This document shows positions 25,841 to 37,183 of a stretch of DNA of 64,000 nt, in pieces. Numbering within the stretch: position 1 is the first letter of the stretch; every line of letters starts with the position of its first letter. The translations under genes were made by a program, and so were the position numbers. The stretch is from Frondihabitans australicus. Its GTDB lineage: Bacteria > Actinomycetota > Actinomycetes > Actinomycetales > Microbacteriaceae. The notes below the pieces were generated by a model. That model made no database searches and had not been told where the DNA came from. It saw only the letters and a list, made by a program, of their open reading frames with translations. The DNA lies in the NCBI RefSeq assembly GCF_003634555.1, contig NZ_RBKS01000001.1, positions 2,108,001 through 2,172,000 on the forward strand. The letters run 5' to 3'.

Positions 25841-26467
25841 GTGCCACACAGAGAGTCAAGCTGGAAGTTCGCCGAAGAGCTGGTCACCGAGAGCGACGCG
25901 ATCACCCTCGCACGCCAGCACTCCGTCGAGGCCGGCGTCGACACGGTGTCGCCCGGGGTCGGCGCTCAGCTGGCCGTCGCGACCTCGCTCCTGAAGGCCC
26001 GCAGCATCATCGAGATCGGCACCGGGCTCGGTGTCTCGGGGCTCTGGCTCCTGCACGGCGCCCCCGATGCCACCCTCACCTCGATCGACACCGAGGTCGA
26101 CCACCAGCAGTCGGCTCGTGAGGCCTTCGCCCTCGCGGGCGTCCCGGCGGCCCGCGTGCGCATGATCACCGGCCGGGCGTCCGAGGTGCTGCCGCGCATG
26201 AACGAGGCCGCGTACGACGTGGTCCTCGTCGACGCCGACCCCGAAGGGGTCATCGAGTACGTCGAGCACGCTCTCCGGCTCGCCCGCACCGGCGGCATCG
26301 TGCTCGTCGCGCACGCGCTCGCCGACGGTCGCGTCGCGAACCCCGCGGCCCGCGACCGGGTCGTCAGCGACCTCCGCACCCTCCTCACCGAGGTCTCGTC
26401 GTCGCCCGCCGTGATCTCGTCGCTCGCGACGGCCGGGGACGGCCTGCTGCAGCTCGTCAAGCGCTGA
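25841..26467 (+). CDS. O-methyltransferase (class I, SAM-dependent)
   Basis: 208 residues from GTG 25841, which has GAGGAG upstream; the frame extends further upstream but crosses the divergent tatB promoter, so I reject the longer form. A TAGAGT box lies at about 25816. The SAM-binding motif is IIEIGTGLGVSGLWL, followed by SIDTEVDH (acidic ribose binder) and DVVLVDADPEGVIEYVEHAL, as in catechol-type O-methyltransferases of the Rv1220c family. Substrate unknown. It is followed by a strong terminator. Confidence 0.88.
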   Translation: MPHRESSWKFAEELVTESDAITLARQHSVEAGVDTVSPGVGAQLAVATSLLKARSIIEIGTGLGVSGLWLLHGAPDATLTSIDTEVDHQQSAREAFALAGVPAARVRMITGRASEVLPRMNEAAYDVVLVDADPEGVIEYVEHALRLARTGGIVLVAHALADGRVANPAARDRVVSDLRTLLTEVSSSPAVISSLATAGDGLLQLVKR

Positions 26468-26493
26468 GCCGGCACGTACAGCGCTGCGCGCAC

Positions 26494-26537
26494 GAGAAAG
26501 CCCCGCCGTCACGCTGATGCGCGACGCCGGGGCTTTC
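26494..26537. terminator. Bidirectional hairpin terminator between O-methyltransferase and DUF3117
   Basis: GAAAGCCCCGCCGTC pairs with GACGCCGGGGCTTTC across a short loop, giving a long GC stem flanked by A-run and T-run on either side. It sits between two convergent genes and can serve both. Confidence 0.85.
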
Positions 26538-26560
26538 GTCGGGTGTGAGAAACCTGGGCG

Positions 26561-26737
26561 CTAGGAAGCGGCCTGGACGACGCCCGCCAGGGCGTCGTGC
26601 AGCTCGCGGGCCTCGTCGTCGTTGACCGAGACCACCAGGCGGCCACCACCTTCGAGCGGAACCCGCACGATGATGAGGCGACCCTCCTTCACGGCCTCCA
26701 TTGGTCCGTCGCCGGTTCTCGGCTTCATGGCTGCCAT
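26561..26737 (-). CDS. DUF3117 family small protein
   Basis: 58 residues: MAAMKPRTGDGPMEAVKEGR at the N-terminus and LIIVRVPLEGGGRLVVSVND following, ending in ALAGVVQAAS. This is the conserved actinobacterial DUF3117 family (55-60 residues). The ATG at 26737 is chosen because GGGGAG lies six bases upstream; an internal ATG at 26728 is an alternative. A GATAAT -10 element is present about 30 bases upstream. Function unknown. The gene ends next to the shared terminator. Confidence 0.9.
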   Translation of the reverse strand: MAAMKPRTGDGPMEAVKEGRLIIVRVPLEGGGRLVVSVNDDEARELHDALAGVVQAAS

Positions 26738-26769
26738 CTGTTCTCCCCTTTCGCGGAATGCTCCCCTCC

Positions 26770-26799
26770 ATTATCCGTGTTTTCGGCGGATACCCCCAA
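26770..26799 (-). promoter_or_regulatory. Probable promoter of the DUF3117 gene
   Basis: On the minus strand TTGGGG is followed by 18 bases and GATAAT (26775-26770), then about 32 bases of leader with GGGGAG before the ATG. The -10 is one of the best sigma-A matches in the window; the -35 is only partial. Confidence 0.45.
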
Positions 26800-26832
26800 A
26801 ACGTCGCGGATCCCGCCTCGCCGAGCCGTCGA

Positions 26833-28077
26833 TCACGGCGGCGTCCAGTCGTAGCCGTTCACCCACCAGCAGATGTAGAGCCAGCCCCACTGCCCGGCGA
26901 TCGACACGACGACCAGCCCGACGCGCCACACCCACGACCGCGGCACCGCCAGCGCTCCGAGCAGAGGGAACATCGGCATGAGCACGCGGAACGTGCTCGA
27001 CTGCGGGAAGAACACCGCCAGCAGGTACACCGCGTACGACGCCGGCCACACGCGCAGGTCGAGCGGCAGCCGCCGCGCCCACGCCGATGTGAGGAAGAGC
27101 ACGAACAGCAGCACCACCACGCCGAGCACGAGCAGCCCCGCCCCGCCCTTGAGCCACCAGTTCGCGCCCTGGATCCACGCGGTGAACGGCACCAGCTTCT
27201 GGTAGCCGATGTAGTCCGCCCGCCACGACAGCTCCGTGGCCGTGTAGGCGTCGAGGCGCCCCGTCACGAGCCCCGCGACGATCGGCCAGGCGAAGCCCAG
27301 GGCGCAGGATCCGACGGTCACGACGGCGACCGTCACCCGTTCGCGCACCGGGAACCCCTCCCGCCCGCGCCTGACGTACCACACCACGAAGTGCACCGCG
27401 AGTGCGAGCCCGAACGCCACCACCCCCGGCCGCGTGAACGACGCCACGGCGAGCACGGCGAGCATCCACCAGTACCGCCGCTGCAGGAGCAGCAGGAGGG
27501 CAGCCGCGAGCAGGAACAGGAAGAGCGACTCCGCGTAGTCGACCTGCATCAGCGGCGACAGCGGCGCGACGCAGAAGAGCGTCACCGCGAAGAGGGCGGA
27601 CGACGCGGGGAGCGCCCGGAGCATGAGGCGGTAGACGAGGAGCGCTGCTCCTGCGGCCGAGAGCACCGACACGGCGATGGCGACCGGCGAGAACGCCAGC
27701 CCCGTGACGACCATGAAGGCGCGCACCAGGAACGGGTACACCGGCAGGAAGGCCCAGGCGTTCTGGCCCACGTGGCCGAGCGTGTCGAGGGGCAGCGTCG
27801 CCGGGTAGCCGCTGACGGCGACGATGTAGTACCACTGGCCGTCCCAGATCTGGGCGTAGGTCGCGTAGCCGGGCTTCGCGGCGGTCCAGGGGTTGGCGGC
27901 CTGGGTGTCGGCGAACGACAGCAGCAGGATCGTGCTCACGACCCTCGAGAGGACGAACACGGCCAGCACACGTGCCCACCACGGAGCAGCACGGTAGGCC
28001 CGTCGGGCGAGACCCGCGGCGCCCTCGTCGGTCGTCGCCGCCGCGTGCGAGGCGCGCGTGGCGAGGGAGTCGGCCAT
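26833..28077 (-). CDS. GT-C fold glycosyltransferase, PIG-V/mannosyltransferase-like membrane protein
   Basis: 414 residues from ATG 28077, starting 11 bases after the dapE stop on the same strand. About ten hydrophobic segments are visible. The first loop carries AQIWDGQWYYIVAVSGYP, with the acidic residue expected of polyprenol-phosphate-dependent GT-C enzymes, and later LSWRADYIGYQKLVPFTAW. Both are typical of the PIG-V (GT76-like) family that transfers mannose to lipid or protein acceptors outside the membrane. Substrate cannot be deduced. Cotranscription with dapE is likely from the spacing. Confidence 0.78.
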   Translation of the reverse strand: MADSLATRASHAAATTDEGAAGLARRAYRAAPWWARVLAVFVLSRVVSTILLLSFADTQAANPWTAAKPGYATYAQIWDGQWYYIVAVSGYPATLPLDTLGHVGQNAWAFLPVYPFLVRAFMVVTGLAFSPVAIAVSVLSAAGAALLVYRLMLRALPASSALFAVTLFCVAPLSPLMQVDYAESLFLFLLAAALLLLLQRRYWWMLAVLAVASFTRPGVVAFGLALAVHFVVWYVRRGREGFPVRERVTVAVVTVGSCALGFAWPIVAGLVTGRLDAYTATELSWRADYIGYQKLVPFTAWIQGANWWLKGGAGLLVLGVVVLLFVLFLTSAWARRLPLDLRVWPASYAVYLLAVFFPQSSTFRVLMPMFPLLGALAVPRSWVWRVGLVVVSIAGQWGWLYICWWVNGYDWTPP

Positions 28078-28088
28078 GCGTCGCCCTG

Positions 28089-29159
28089 CTAGGCGGTCAG
28101 CCAGGCGCGGAGGCCCTGCTCGCAGGCGGTGATCTGGTCGACGGCGACGCGCTCGTCGTCGGCGTGCGCCTTCATCGGATCGCCGGGGCCGTAGTTGACG
28201 GCGGGAATCCCGAGGCCGGCGAAGCGCGCGACGTCGGTCCAGCCGTACTTCGGGGCGGGCGTCCCGCCGACGGCGGCGAGGAACTCCTGCGCGAGCGGTG
28301 CGTCCAGGCCGGGCCGGGCGCCCTGGGCGAGGTCGACGATCTCGACCTCGAATGCGCCGAAGAGCTCGCGGATGTGCGCGACGGCCTCTTCGGCCGACCG
28401 CGACGGGGCGAAGCGGTAGTTGACGTGGACCATGCACTCGTCGGGGATCACGTTGCCGGCGATGCCGCCCGAGATGCCGACCGCGTTGAGGCCCTCACGG
28501 TAGACGAGGCCGTCGACCTCGACCTGCCGGGGCTCGTACGCGGCGAGGATGTCGAGGACTGGCGCGGCCTTGTGGATGGCGTTGTCGCCGATCCACGAGC
28601 GGGCGCTGTGCGAGCGGAGCCCGTGCGTGCGGATCTCGGCGCGGAGGTTGCCGTTGCAGCCGCCTTCGACGCTGGCGTTCGACGGTTCCATGAGGATCGC
28701 GAAGTCGGCCCGCAGGAGCTCGGGATACAGCCTCGTGAGACGGCCGAGCCCGTTCAGCGCGTCGCTCACCTCCTCGTGGTCGTACCAGACCCAGGTGAGG
28801 TCGACGGTCGGCTCGGCGAGCTCGACGGCGAGCAGGAGCGCGACCGCGCAGCCGGCCTTCATGTCGACCGTGCCGCGACCCCAGAGGTAGTCGACTCCGT
28901 CGAGCGTCTCGTAACGGGTCGGCACGTTGTCGTTGATCGGCACGGTGTCGATGTGGCCGGCGATGACCACTCGGCGGTCGCGGCCGAGATTCGTCTTCGC
29001 GACGATCGCATCGCCGTCGCGGAACAGCTCGAGGTGCGGGGCTTTCTCGAGGACCGCCCAGATGTCGTCGGCGACCCGCTTCTCGTCGCCCGACTCCGAC
29101 GGGAGGTCGCACAGCTGCCGCGTGAGGTCGATGGACGAGACGGAGAGGTCGAGAGCCAT
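28089..29159 (-). CDS. dapE: Succinyl-diaminopimelate desuccinylase
   Basis: 356 residues. TAGGCT (29172-29167) ends seven bases before the ATG, so the mRNA is probably leaderless. M20 metallopeptidase fold with [13 protein letters not shown] (metal His and Asp), [13 protein letters not shown] (bridging Asp), [13 protein letters not shown] (catalytic Glu pair) and a C-terminal metal-binding region. It removes succinate from N-succinyl-LL-diaminopimelate in meso-DAP and lysine synthesis. It is divergent from dapD, with which it shares a 73-base promoter region. Same order as mycobacterial Rv1202-Rv1201c. Confidence 0.94.
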   Translation of the reverse strand: MALDLSVSSIDLTRQLCDLPSESGDEKRVADDIWAVLEKAPHLELFRDGDAIVAKTNLGRDRRVVIAGHIDTVPINDNVPTRYETLDGVDYLWGRGTVDMKAGCAVALLLAVELAEPTVDLTWVWYDHEEVSDALNGLGRLTRLYPELLRADFAILMEPSNASVEGGCNGNLRAEIRTHGLRSHSARSWIGDNAIHKAAPVLDILAAYEPRQVEVDGLVYREGLNAVGISGGIAGNVIPDECMVHVNYRFAPSRSAEEAVAHIRELFGAFEVEIVDLAQGARPGLDAPLAQEFLAAVGGTPAPKYGWTDVARFAGLGIPAVNYGPGDPMKAHADDERVAVDQITACEQGLRAWLTA

Positions 29160-29166
29160 GACGACG

Positions 29167-29226
29167 AGCCTAACCGGCCGCGCCCCGGGTCATCCGGAGA
29201 AGCACTCCGGCCGGGCCCGATACGCT
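29167..29226. promoter_or_regulatory. Divergent leaderless promoters of dapE and dapD
   Basis: TAGGCT on the minus strand (29172-29167) lies seven bases from the dapE ATG, and TACGCT on the plus strand (29221-29226) lies six bases from the dapD ATG at 29233. The two pathway genes share this 73-base gap and could be co-regulated. No clear operator palindrome is visible. Confidence 0.55.
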
Positions 29227-29232
29227 TCTGCC

Positions 29233-30198
29233 ATGAGCAGCGACACCGCCCCCTCGTCCGCCTGGGGCTACGGCCTCGCCACGGTCACCGCCGACGGCCG
29301 CACCCTCGACACCTGGTTCCCCGAGCCGCGGCTCGGCGCCTTCCCCGCCGACCGCGACCGCGAGCTGGTCCCGGCCGAGATCGAGAGCCTCGCCGGCGCC
29401 GACGAGCGCCGCGACGTCACCCTCGTGCCGGTGACCGTCGAGAGCTCGCTGCAGGAGCCGCCGACGTCCGTCTCCGATGCGTATCTCCGCCTGCACCTGC
29501 TCAGCCACCTCCTCGTGAAGCCGAACACGATCAACCTCGACGGCCTCTTCGGCGTGCTGCCGATCGTGACGTGGACGAACGCGGGGCCCGTCGATCCTGA
29601 CGCCTTCACGCGGCTGCGGATGAGCCTGCAGCGCGCGGGGATCCACACGACCGGGATCGACAAGTTCCCCCGGCTGCTCGACTACGTCTCGCCCGAGCGC
29701 GTGCGCATCGCCGACGCGGCCCGCGTGCGGCTCGGCGCCCACCTGGCTCCGGGAACCACCGTCATGCACGAGGGCTTCGTCAACTACAACGCGGGCACGC
29801 TCGGCTCGTCGATGGTCGAGGGGCGCATCTCGCAGGGCGTCGTCGTGGGAGACGGGTCCGACGTCGGCGGCGGCGCGTCGATCATGGGCACGCTGTCGGG
29901 CGGCGGAACCCAGCGCGTCTCCATCGGCCAGCGCGCGCTCCTCGGCGCGAACGCCGGCGTCGGCATCTCGATCGGCGACGACACCGTGGTCGAGGCCGGC
30001 CTCTACGTGACCGCAGGAACGAAGGTCGTCGTGGTCGGCGCGCCCTCCGACTCGAATGGTCGCCCGCAGACCGTGAAGGCCGTCGAGCTCTCCGGTCGGT
30101 CGGGGCTGCTGTTCCGCCGCAACTCGGTGACCGGCGCGGTCGAGGCCGTGACCCGCAAGGGCATCGGCGTCGCGCTCAACGAGGCGCTTCACGCCTGA
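29233..30198 (+). CDS. dapD: 2,3,4,5-tetrahydropyridine-2,6-dicarboxylate N-succinyltransferase
   Basis: 321 residues. Left-handed beta-helix acyltransferase of the actinobacterial DapD type: hexapeptide-repeat region with [40 protein letters not shown] and [18 protein letters not shown]. It transfers succinyl from succinyl-CoA to tetrahydrodipicolinate. TACGCT ends six bases before the ATG (leaderless). It pairs with dapE (divergent) and dapC in this window. A GC hairpin follows the stop codon. Confidence 0.94.
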   Translation: MSSDTAPSSAWGYGLATVTADGRTLDTWFPEPRLGAFPADRDRELVPAEIESLAGADERRDVTLVPVTVESSLQEPPTSVSDAYLRLHLLSHLLVKPNTINLDGLFGVLPIVTWTNAGPVDPDAFTRLRMSLQRAGIHTTGIDKFPRLLDYVSPERVRIADAARVRLGAHLAPGTTVMHEGFVNYNAGTLGSSMVEGRISQGVVVGDGSDVGGGASIMGTLSGGGTQRVSIGQRALLGANAGVGISIGDDTVVEAGLYVTAGTKVVVVGAPSDSNGRPQTVKAVELSGRSGLLFRRNSVTGAVEAVTRKGIGVALNEALHA

Positions 30199-30209
30199 CC
30201 GCGGCGTGC

Positions 30210-30235
30210 GCGTCGCGGCCGGCGGGGCGCGACGC
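30210..30235. terminator. GC hairpin between convergent dapD and gltA
   Basis: GCGTCGCG and CGCGACGC form perfect 8-base arms around a 10-base loop, directly between the two convergent stop codons. There is no T-run, so its terminator strength is uncertain. Confidence 0.4.
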
Positions 30236-30259
30236 TGGCGGTCGGCAGGCGGCGCGGGC

Positions 30260-31555
<1,296 letters not shown>

Positions 31556-31662
31556 TCCCCCAGCCTAATCGCCCGGCCCGGTGCCCGACACTCGTGGCCG
31601 ACCAGGTCGTTCGGTCGTAGAGAGATCGCCCTGGTGAGAGCGGGCGACCGGGCCGCGGCGGC

Positions 31663-32793
31663 TCAGTCGTCGAGCGAGGCGCGGAGCCGGTGCACGGCGG
31701 CGTCGATTCGCTCGTCGGTCGAGGTGAGGGCGATGCGCACGTGTCGCGCGCCCGCGTCGCCGTAGAACGTGCCGGGAGCCACGAGGATCCCGAGGCGCGC
31801 CAGCCACTCCAGGGTGACCCAGGCGTCTTCGTCGCGCGTGGCCCAGAGGTAGAGCCCGGCCTCACTGCGATCGATCCGGAAACCGGCGTCGACCAGGGCG
31901 GCCGAGAGCCGGTCGCGGCGGCCTCGGTACAGCTCTTTCTGGGCGCGCACGTGGGCGTCGTCGCCCAGCGCCGTCACCATCGCGCGCTGCACCGGCGCCG
32001 GCGGCATGAGGCCGGCGTGCTTGCGCACCGCGAGCAGCTGCTGGATCACGTCGGCGCAGCCTGCCACGAACCCCGCCCGGTAGCCGGCGAGGTTCGACTG
32101 CTTCGAGAGCGAGTAGACCGAGACCACGTTGTGGCGGCTGTCGCCGATCACCTCAGGGCTCAGGATGCACGGGGTCGCGTCGGTGTCGTACTCAGGAGTC
32201 CACCCCAGCTCGGCGTAGCACTCGTCGCCAGCGATCACCGCGCCGAGTTCGCGCCCCCGCTCCACCGCTCGGCGCAACGCCTGGGTCGAGAGCACGCCGC
32301 CGTCGGGGTTGCCCGGAGAGTTCAGCCACACGAGCCTCGTCGTCTCGGGCCATTCGTCGGGGTCGTCGCTGGCCAGGGCGTCGGCTCCGACGAGGGCTGC
32401 GCCGAGCGCGTACGTCGGGTAGGCGTTGCGCGGGTAGACGACGGTGTCGCCCGGGCCGATGCCGAGCCAGAGCGCCATGCCGGCGATCAGCTCTTTCGAC
32501 CCGATGGTGGGGAGGACGTTACGGTCGCCGAGCCCGGTCACGCCGCGGCGACGGGCGTACCAGTCGATGATCGCCGCACGCAGTGCCGGTGTGCCGGCCA
32601 CCTGCGGGTACGAGTGCGCGTCGGTCGCCTCGCGGAGCGACTCGCGGATGATCTCGGGGGTCGGGTCGACGGGCGACCCGACGGAGAGGTCGACGATACC
32701 GCCGGCCATGTCGTCGGGAAACACAGCCGACCGCGCCAGCTCGGTGGCGGGCACGAGGCTGTCCCAGGGGAAGTCAGGCAGATCGAGGGCCAC
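31663..32793 (-). CDS. dapC: Succinyldiaminopimelate aminotransferase
   Basis: 376 residues, fold-type I PLP enzyme. Landmarks are VDLSVGSPVDPTP, LPTIGSKELIAGMALWLGIG, WLNSPGNPDGGVL, IAGDECYAELGW and SVYSLSKQSNLAGYRAGF with the Schiff-base Lys in SLSKQSN. This is the actinobacterial DapC type found beside ferredoxin in mycobacteria (Rv1178). It converts N-succinyl-2-amino-6-ketopimelate to N-succinyl-LL-DAP, the step between DapD and DapE. It starts 16 bases after fdxA and is probably in one operon with it and the PIG-L gene. Confidence 0.93.
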   Translation of the reverse strand: MALDLPDFPWDSLVPATELARSAVFPDDMAGGIVDLSVGSPVDPTPEIIRESLREATDAHSYPQVAGTPALRAAIIDWYARRRGVTGLGDRNVLPTIGSKELIAGMALWLGIGPGDTVVYPRNAYPTYALGAALVGADALASDDPDEWPETTRLVWLNSPGNPDGGVLSTQALRRAVERGRELGAVIAGDECYAELGWTPEYDTDATPCILSPEVIGDSRHNVVSVYSLSKQSNLAGYRAGFVAGCADVIQQLLAVRKHAGLMPPAPVQRAMVTALGDDAHVRAQKELYRGRRDRLSAALVDAGFRIDRSEAGLYLWATRDEDAWVTLEWLARLGILVAPGTFYGDAGARHVRIALTSTDERIDAAVHRLRASLDD

Positions 32794-32809
32794 GAGGATC
32801 CCGTGCGCC

Positions 32810-33136
32810 TCAGTGCTCGGCGGACTGCGGAGGCAGGGCCGCGATGATCGGGTGGTCCTTCGCGATCACACCGACTTTGGCCGCGCCGCCGGGCGACCCG
32901 ATCTCGTCGAAGAACTCGACGTTGGCCTTGTAGTAGTCGGCCCACTGGTCGGGCAGGTCGTCTTCGTAGTAGATCGCCTCGACGGGGCAGACCGGCTCGC
33001 AGGCACCGCAGTCGACGCACTCGTCAGGGTGGATGTACAGCGAGCGTTCACCCTCGTAGATGCAGTCGACCGGGCACTCGTCGATGCAGGCGCGGTCTTT
33101 GACATCGACACAGGGCAGGGCGATCACGTACGTCAC
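32810..33136 (-). CDS. fdxA: Ferredoxin, 7Fe (3Fe-4S/4Fe-4S) type
   Basis: 108 residues from GTG 33136; its first bases overlap the stop of the PIG-L gene as GTGA. Eight cysteines at positions 9, 17, 21, 25, 40, 43, 46 and 50 ([20 protein letters not shown] and [17 protein letters not shown]) give the spacing of Azotobacter-type 7Fe ferredoxins. A soluble low-potential electron carrier; likely partners include P450s, glutamate synthase or 2-oxoacid oxidoreductases, none of which is in the window. Matches Rv1177 in context. Confidence 0.95.
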   Translation of the reverse strand: MTYVIALPCVDVKDRACIDECPVDCIYEGERSLYIHPDECVDCGACEPVCPVEAIYYEDDLPDQWADYYKANVEFFDEIGSPGGAAKVGVIAKDHPIIAALPPQSAEH

Positions 33137-34440
33137 AGGCGGTTCTTTCCATTCGCGTCGGGCGACCCGCTGACGGGTCGCGGCGATGTGTTCATCCTAT
33201 CGCCACCGCCGGTGCCTCCCCGCTGGGGGCGCGGCGGCAGCTTCGGCCAGATCAGCACGATCGCGGGCAGGAGGATGGCGCCGCCGATCCAGGCGTAGCC
33301 GATGGCGTTGCCCGGCACGAGCACCGACCCGCCCCCGCTCGTCGACGAGAGCAGGAAGTTGACGACGGTGAGCCCGATCGCGACGGCGATCCCGACGAGC
33401 CGGGTCTCGAACACCAGGCGGAAGCCGATCACGAGCACCGTCACGACGAGGAGAGCCAGGATCACGCCGTAGGGGAACGAGCCCGCGACGTTCTGATGCG
33501 CCACCGTTCCGATCGCGCCGAACAGCCCGCCGACGACGACCGCGAGCACGTACATCGCGATCTTGCCGGGAAGCCCGTAGTCCGACAGGTCGGTGGACGA
33601 CAGCGGCGACGCGGGCTGCTGGGGCTCGGGCACGTGACGGAAGGTCTCCACGACCGTCACGGGCTCGACGGCGCCGTGCGGGAACTCGAGGGCGGGGCCG
33701 GAGCCGGTGTCGACGACGGTCACCTGTGAGCGGTAGCGCCGGAGCGCCGCGACCTTGCGCGGCAGGACGGCCGCGCCGTCGATCGACACGTCGGCGCGGG
33801 CGACGACGTCGGCCGGGTGGTTCTCGGGGGCGTCCTCGCCGGATGCACCGGCGCTGATCGCGAAGTAGGGCACGCCGGTGAGACGCGCGGCCCGCAGGCT
33901 CGCTCGATTGACCCGGACGTGGTCGGGGTGACCGTAGCCGCCGAAGGTGTCGTAGCTGACGATCGCGTCCGGGCGGACGTCTTCGACGACGGCCACGAGG
34001 TCGGCCACGATCTCGCCGAACTCGGCGGCGCAAAACGAGGTCGGATCGAGGTCGGGCACCGGCACCGGCACTCCCCCGTTGCCCCAGACCATGCCGGAGT
34101 CGCGGTAGGCCCGCGGGGCGAGGTGGCCGGCTCGGGCGTTCGCCTCGCCGAGGAACCGGTGATCCTGCACCCCCAGCTCGGCCATGGCCCCGGCGATCTC
34201 GCCCTCGCGGTGCACGGCCAGGGCAGCCGGATCGTCACGCAGCGCGGCGAGGTCGTCGGGGATGACCTCGCCCAGCTCGCCTCGCGTGCACGTCACCAGC
34301 GTCACCGCCGCGCCGGCGTCGACGAGCGTGGCCAGGGTCGCCCCGGTCACGATCGTCTCGTCGTCGGGGTGCGCGTGCACGAACAGGACCCGTTCGACGT
34401 CGAGCGGGAAGGCGGTGGAGTCGGGCGTCGTGGACATCAC
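33133..34440 (-). CDS. PIG-L (MshB-like) deacetylase fused to a C-terminal membrane domain
   Basis: 435 residues from GTG 34440 (an ATG follows immediately). TATCCT (34451-34446) ends five bases before the GTG. Residues 1-270 form a PIG-L zinc deacetylase: [16 protein letters not shown] and [16 protein letters not shown] give the zinc ligands His-Asp/His. In mycothiol synthesis MshB deacetylates GlcNAc-inositol. Residues about 290-410 contain four hydrophobic helices, resembling the separate membrane protein next to mshB in mycobacteria (Rv1171, DUF6113). The fusion and the fdxA-dapC neighbourhood support MshB-like function, but other LmbE-type substrates remain possible. Confidence 0.85.
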   Translation of the reverse strand: MMSTTPDSTAFPLDVERVLFVHAHPDDETIVTGATLATLVDAGAAVTLVTCTRGELGEVIPDDLAALRDDPAALAVHREGEIAGAMAELGVQDHRFLGEANARAGHLAPRAYRDSGMVWGNGGVPVPVPDLDPTSFCAAEFGEIVADLVAVVEDVRPDAIVSYDTFGGYGHPDHVRVNRASLRAARLTGVPYFAISAGASGEDAPENHPADVVARADVSIDGAAVLPRKVAALRRYRSQVTVVDTGSGPALEFPHGAVEPVTVVETFRHVPEPQQPASPLSSTDLSDYGLPGKIAMYVLAVVVGGLFGAIGTVAHQNVAGSFPYGVILALLVVTVLVIGFRLVFETRLVGIAVAIGLTVVNFLLSSTSGGGSVLVPGNAIGYAWIGGAILLPAIVLIWPKLPPRPQRGGTGGGDRMNTSPRPVSGSPDANGKNRL

Positions 34441-34501
34441 TTCTCAGGATAGGCGAGCGCGCCAGGGCTCTCCTGTGCGGCCTCAGCCTCTCGTAATTGT
34501 G

Positions 34502-34515
34502 ATATCCGATATTCT
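34502..34515 (+). promoter_or_regulatory. Palindromic operator-like site overlapping the doxX -10 box
   Basis: ATATC-C-GATAT (34502-34512) is a perfect 5-1-5 palindrome in an AT-rich patch. It overlaps TATTCT (34510-34515), a good -10 element. Transcription would start near 34522, downstream of the ATG at 34518, so the true start is the ATG at 34548, which has GAAAGG six bases upstream. Confidence 0.5.
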
Positions 34516-34547
34516 CCATGGATCACCCAGAATCGCGAAAGGCGCTC

Positions 34548-34964
34548 ATGAAGTCCACCTCCATCTCCCTCGGCCTGGTCGCCCTCCGCATCGGGCTGGG
34601 CGTGATCTTCGCCGTGCACGGCGCGCAGAAGCTCGCCGACATCGCCGGCACGCAGTCGTTCTTCGCGTCCATCGGGCTGCCGCTGGCCACCCTCCTCGGC
34701 CCGGCCATCGGCGTCCTCGAGCTGGTGGGCGGCATCGCCGTCGTCGCGGGCCTCGCCACGCGCGTGTTCGCCGGGCTCCTGGGCTGCACGGCCGTGGTCG
34801 CGATCATCACCACGCACGCGGCCAACGGCTTCACGGTCGACGCCGGCGGCTACGAGTATGTGCTCGTGCTGGCCCTCGCCTGCGCGGGTCTGGCCCTCAC
34901 CGGCCCTGGCTCGCTCGCCCTCGACCACGCCGTGGCGCGCAGAGTCAGGCACGACGCCGCCTGA
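34548..34964 (+). CDS. DoxX family membrane protein
   Basis: 138 residues. Four hydrophobic helices with the DoxX pattern: ALRIGLGVIFAVHGAQKL in the first, GPAIGVLELVGGIAVVAG in the second, then AGLLGCTAVVAIITTHAANG and a final helix. DoxX proteins are membrane redox-related or thiosulfate:quinone-type subunits; in mycobacteria a DoxX forms an oxidative-stress complex with SodA and a thiosulfate reductase. Here it stands alone, upstream of a terminator and convergent with typA. The promoter carries a palindrome, so regulated expression is likely. Confidence 0.85.
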   Translation: MKSTSISLGLVALRIGLGVIFAVHGAQKLADIAGTQSFFASIGLPLATLLGPAIGVLELVGGIAVVAGLATRVFAGLLGCTAVVAIITTHAANGFTVDAGGYEYVLVLALACAGLALTGPGSLALDHAVARRVRHDAA

Positions 34965-34974
34965 CACCGCACGC

Positions 34975-35012
34975 GCGAACGCCCCGCCTCTCAGTGAGAG
35001 TCGGGGCGTTCG
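34975..35012. terminator. Bidirectional terminator between doxX and typA
   Basis: CGAACGCCCCG and CGGGGCGTTCG form 11-base arms with an internal CTCTCAGTGAGAG that pairs as well, making a long extended hairpin between convergent genes. Confidence 0.85.
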
Positions 35013-35045
35013 TCGTGCCGGGCGTCGCCGCGGGCGGAAGCGCTG

Positions 35046-36953
<1,908 letters not shown>

Positions 36954-37087
36954 AGTGGTGTCCTTTGGAGATGGGGAGCGGGGAGAAGTCGAGAAGGGGG
37001 CGGCCGTGGCCCCGACTGAAAGAGTCTACCCGGCTCCCGGTGAACGTTCGGTTCCGTGCGCCCAGGGCGTAGCGCCGTCGGCGGGTG

Positions 37088-37130
37088 CGTGCTCCTGCGA
37101 CCCGATGTCACGACCCGTCGCAGGAGCACG
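37088..37130. repeat. Perfect 14-base inverted repeat containing GCAGGAGC on both arms
   Basis: CGTGCTCCTGCGAC (37088-37101) and GTCGCAGGAGCACG (37117-37130) are exact reverse complements separated by 15 bases. It lies between typA and the opp operon, beside a separate terminator. It has no T-run, and each arm carries the octamer GCAGGAGC that recurs throughout the window. Confidence 0.8.
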
Positions 37131-37166
37131 CGAAAGGGCCCCGCGACTGTCGTCGCGGGGCCCTTC
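37131..37166. terminator. Terminator downstream of the opp operon
   Basis: AAGGGCCCCGCGAC (37134-37147) pairs with GTCGCGGGGCCCTT (37152-37165) around a 4-base loop, with flanking A and T bases. It follows oppC on the minus strand and precedes the typA promoter region. Confidence 0.85.
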
Positions 37167-37183
37167 CACGTGGGAAGCCGTTC

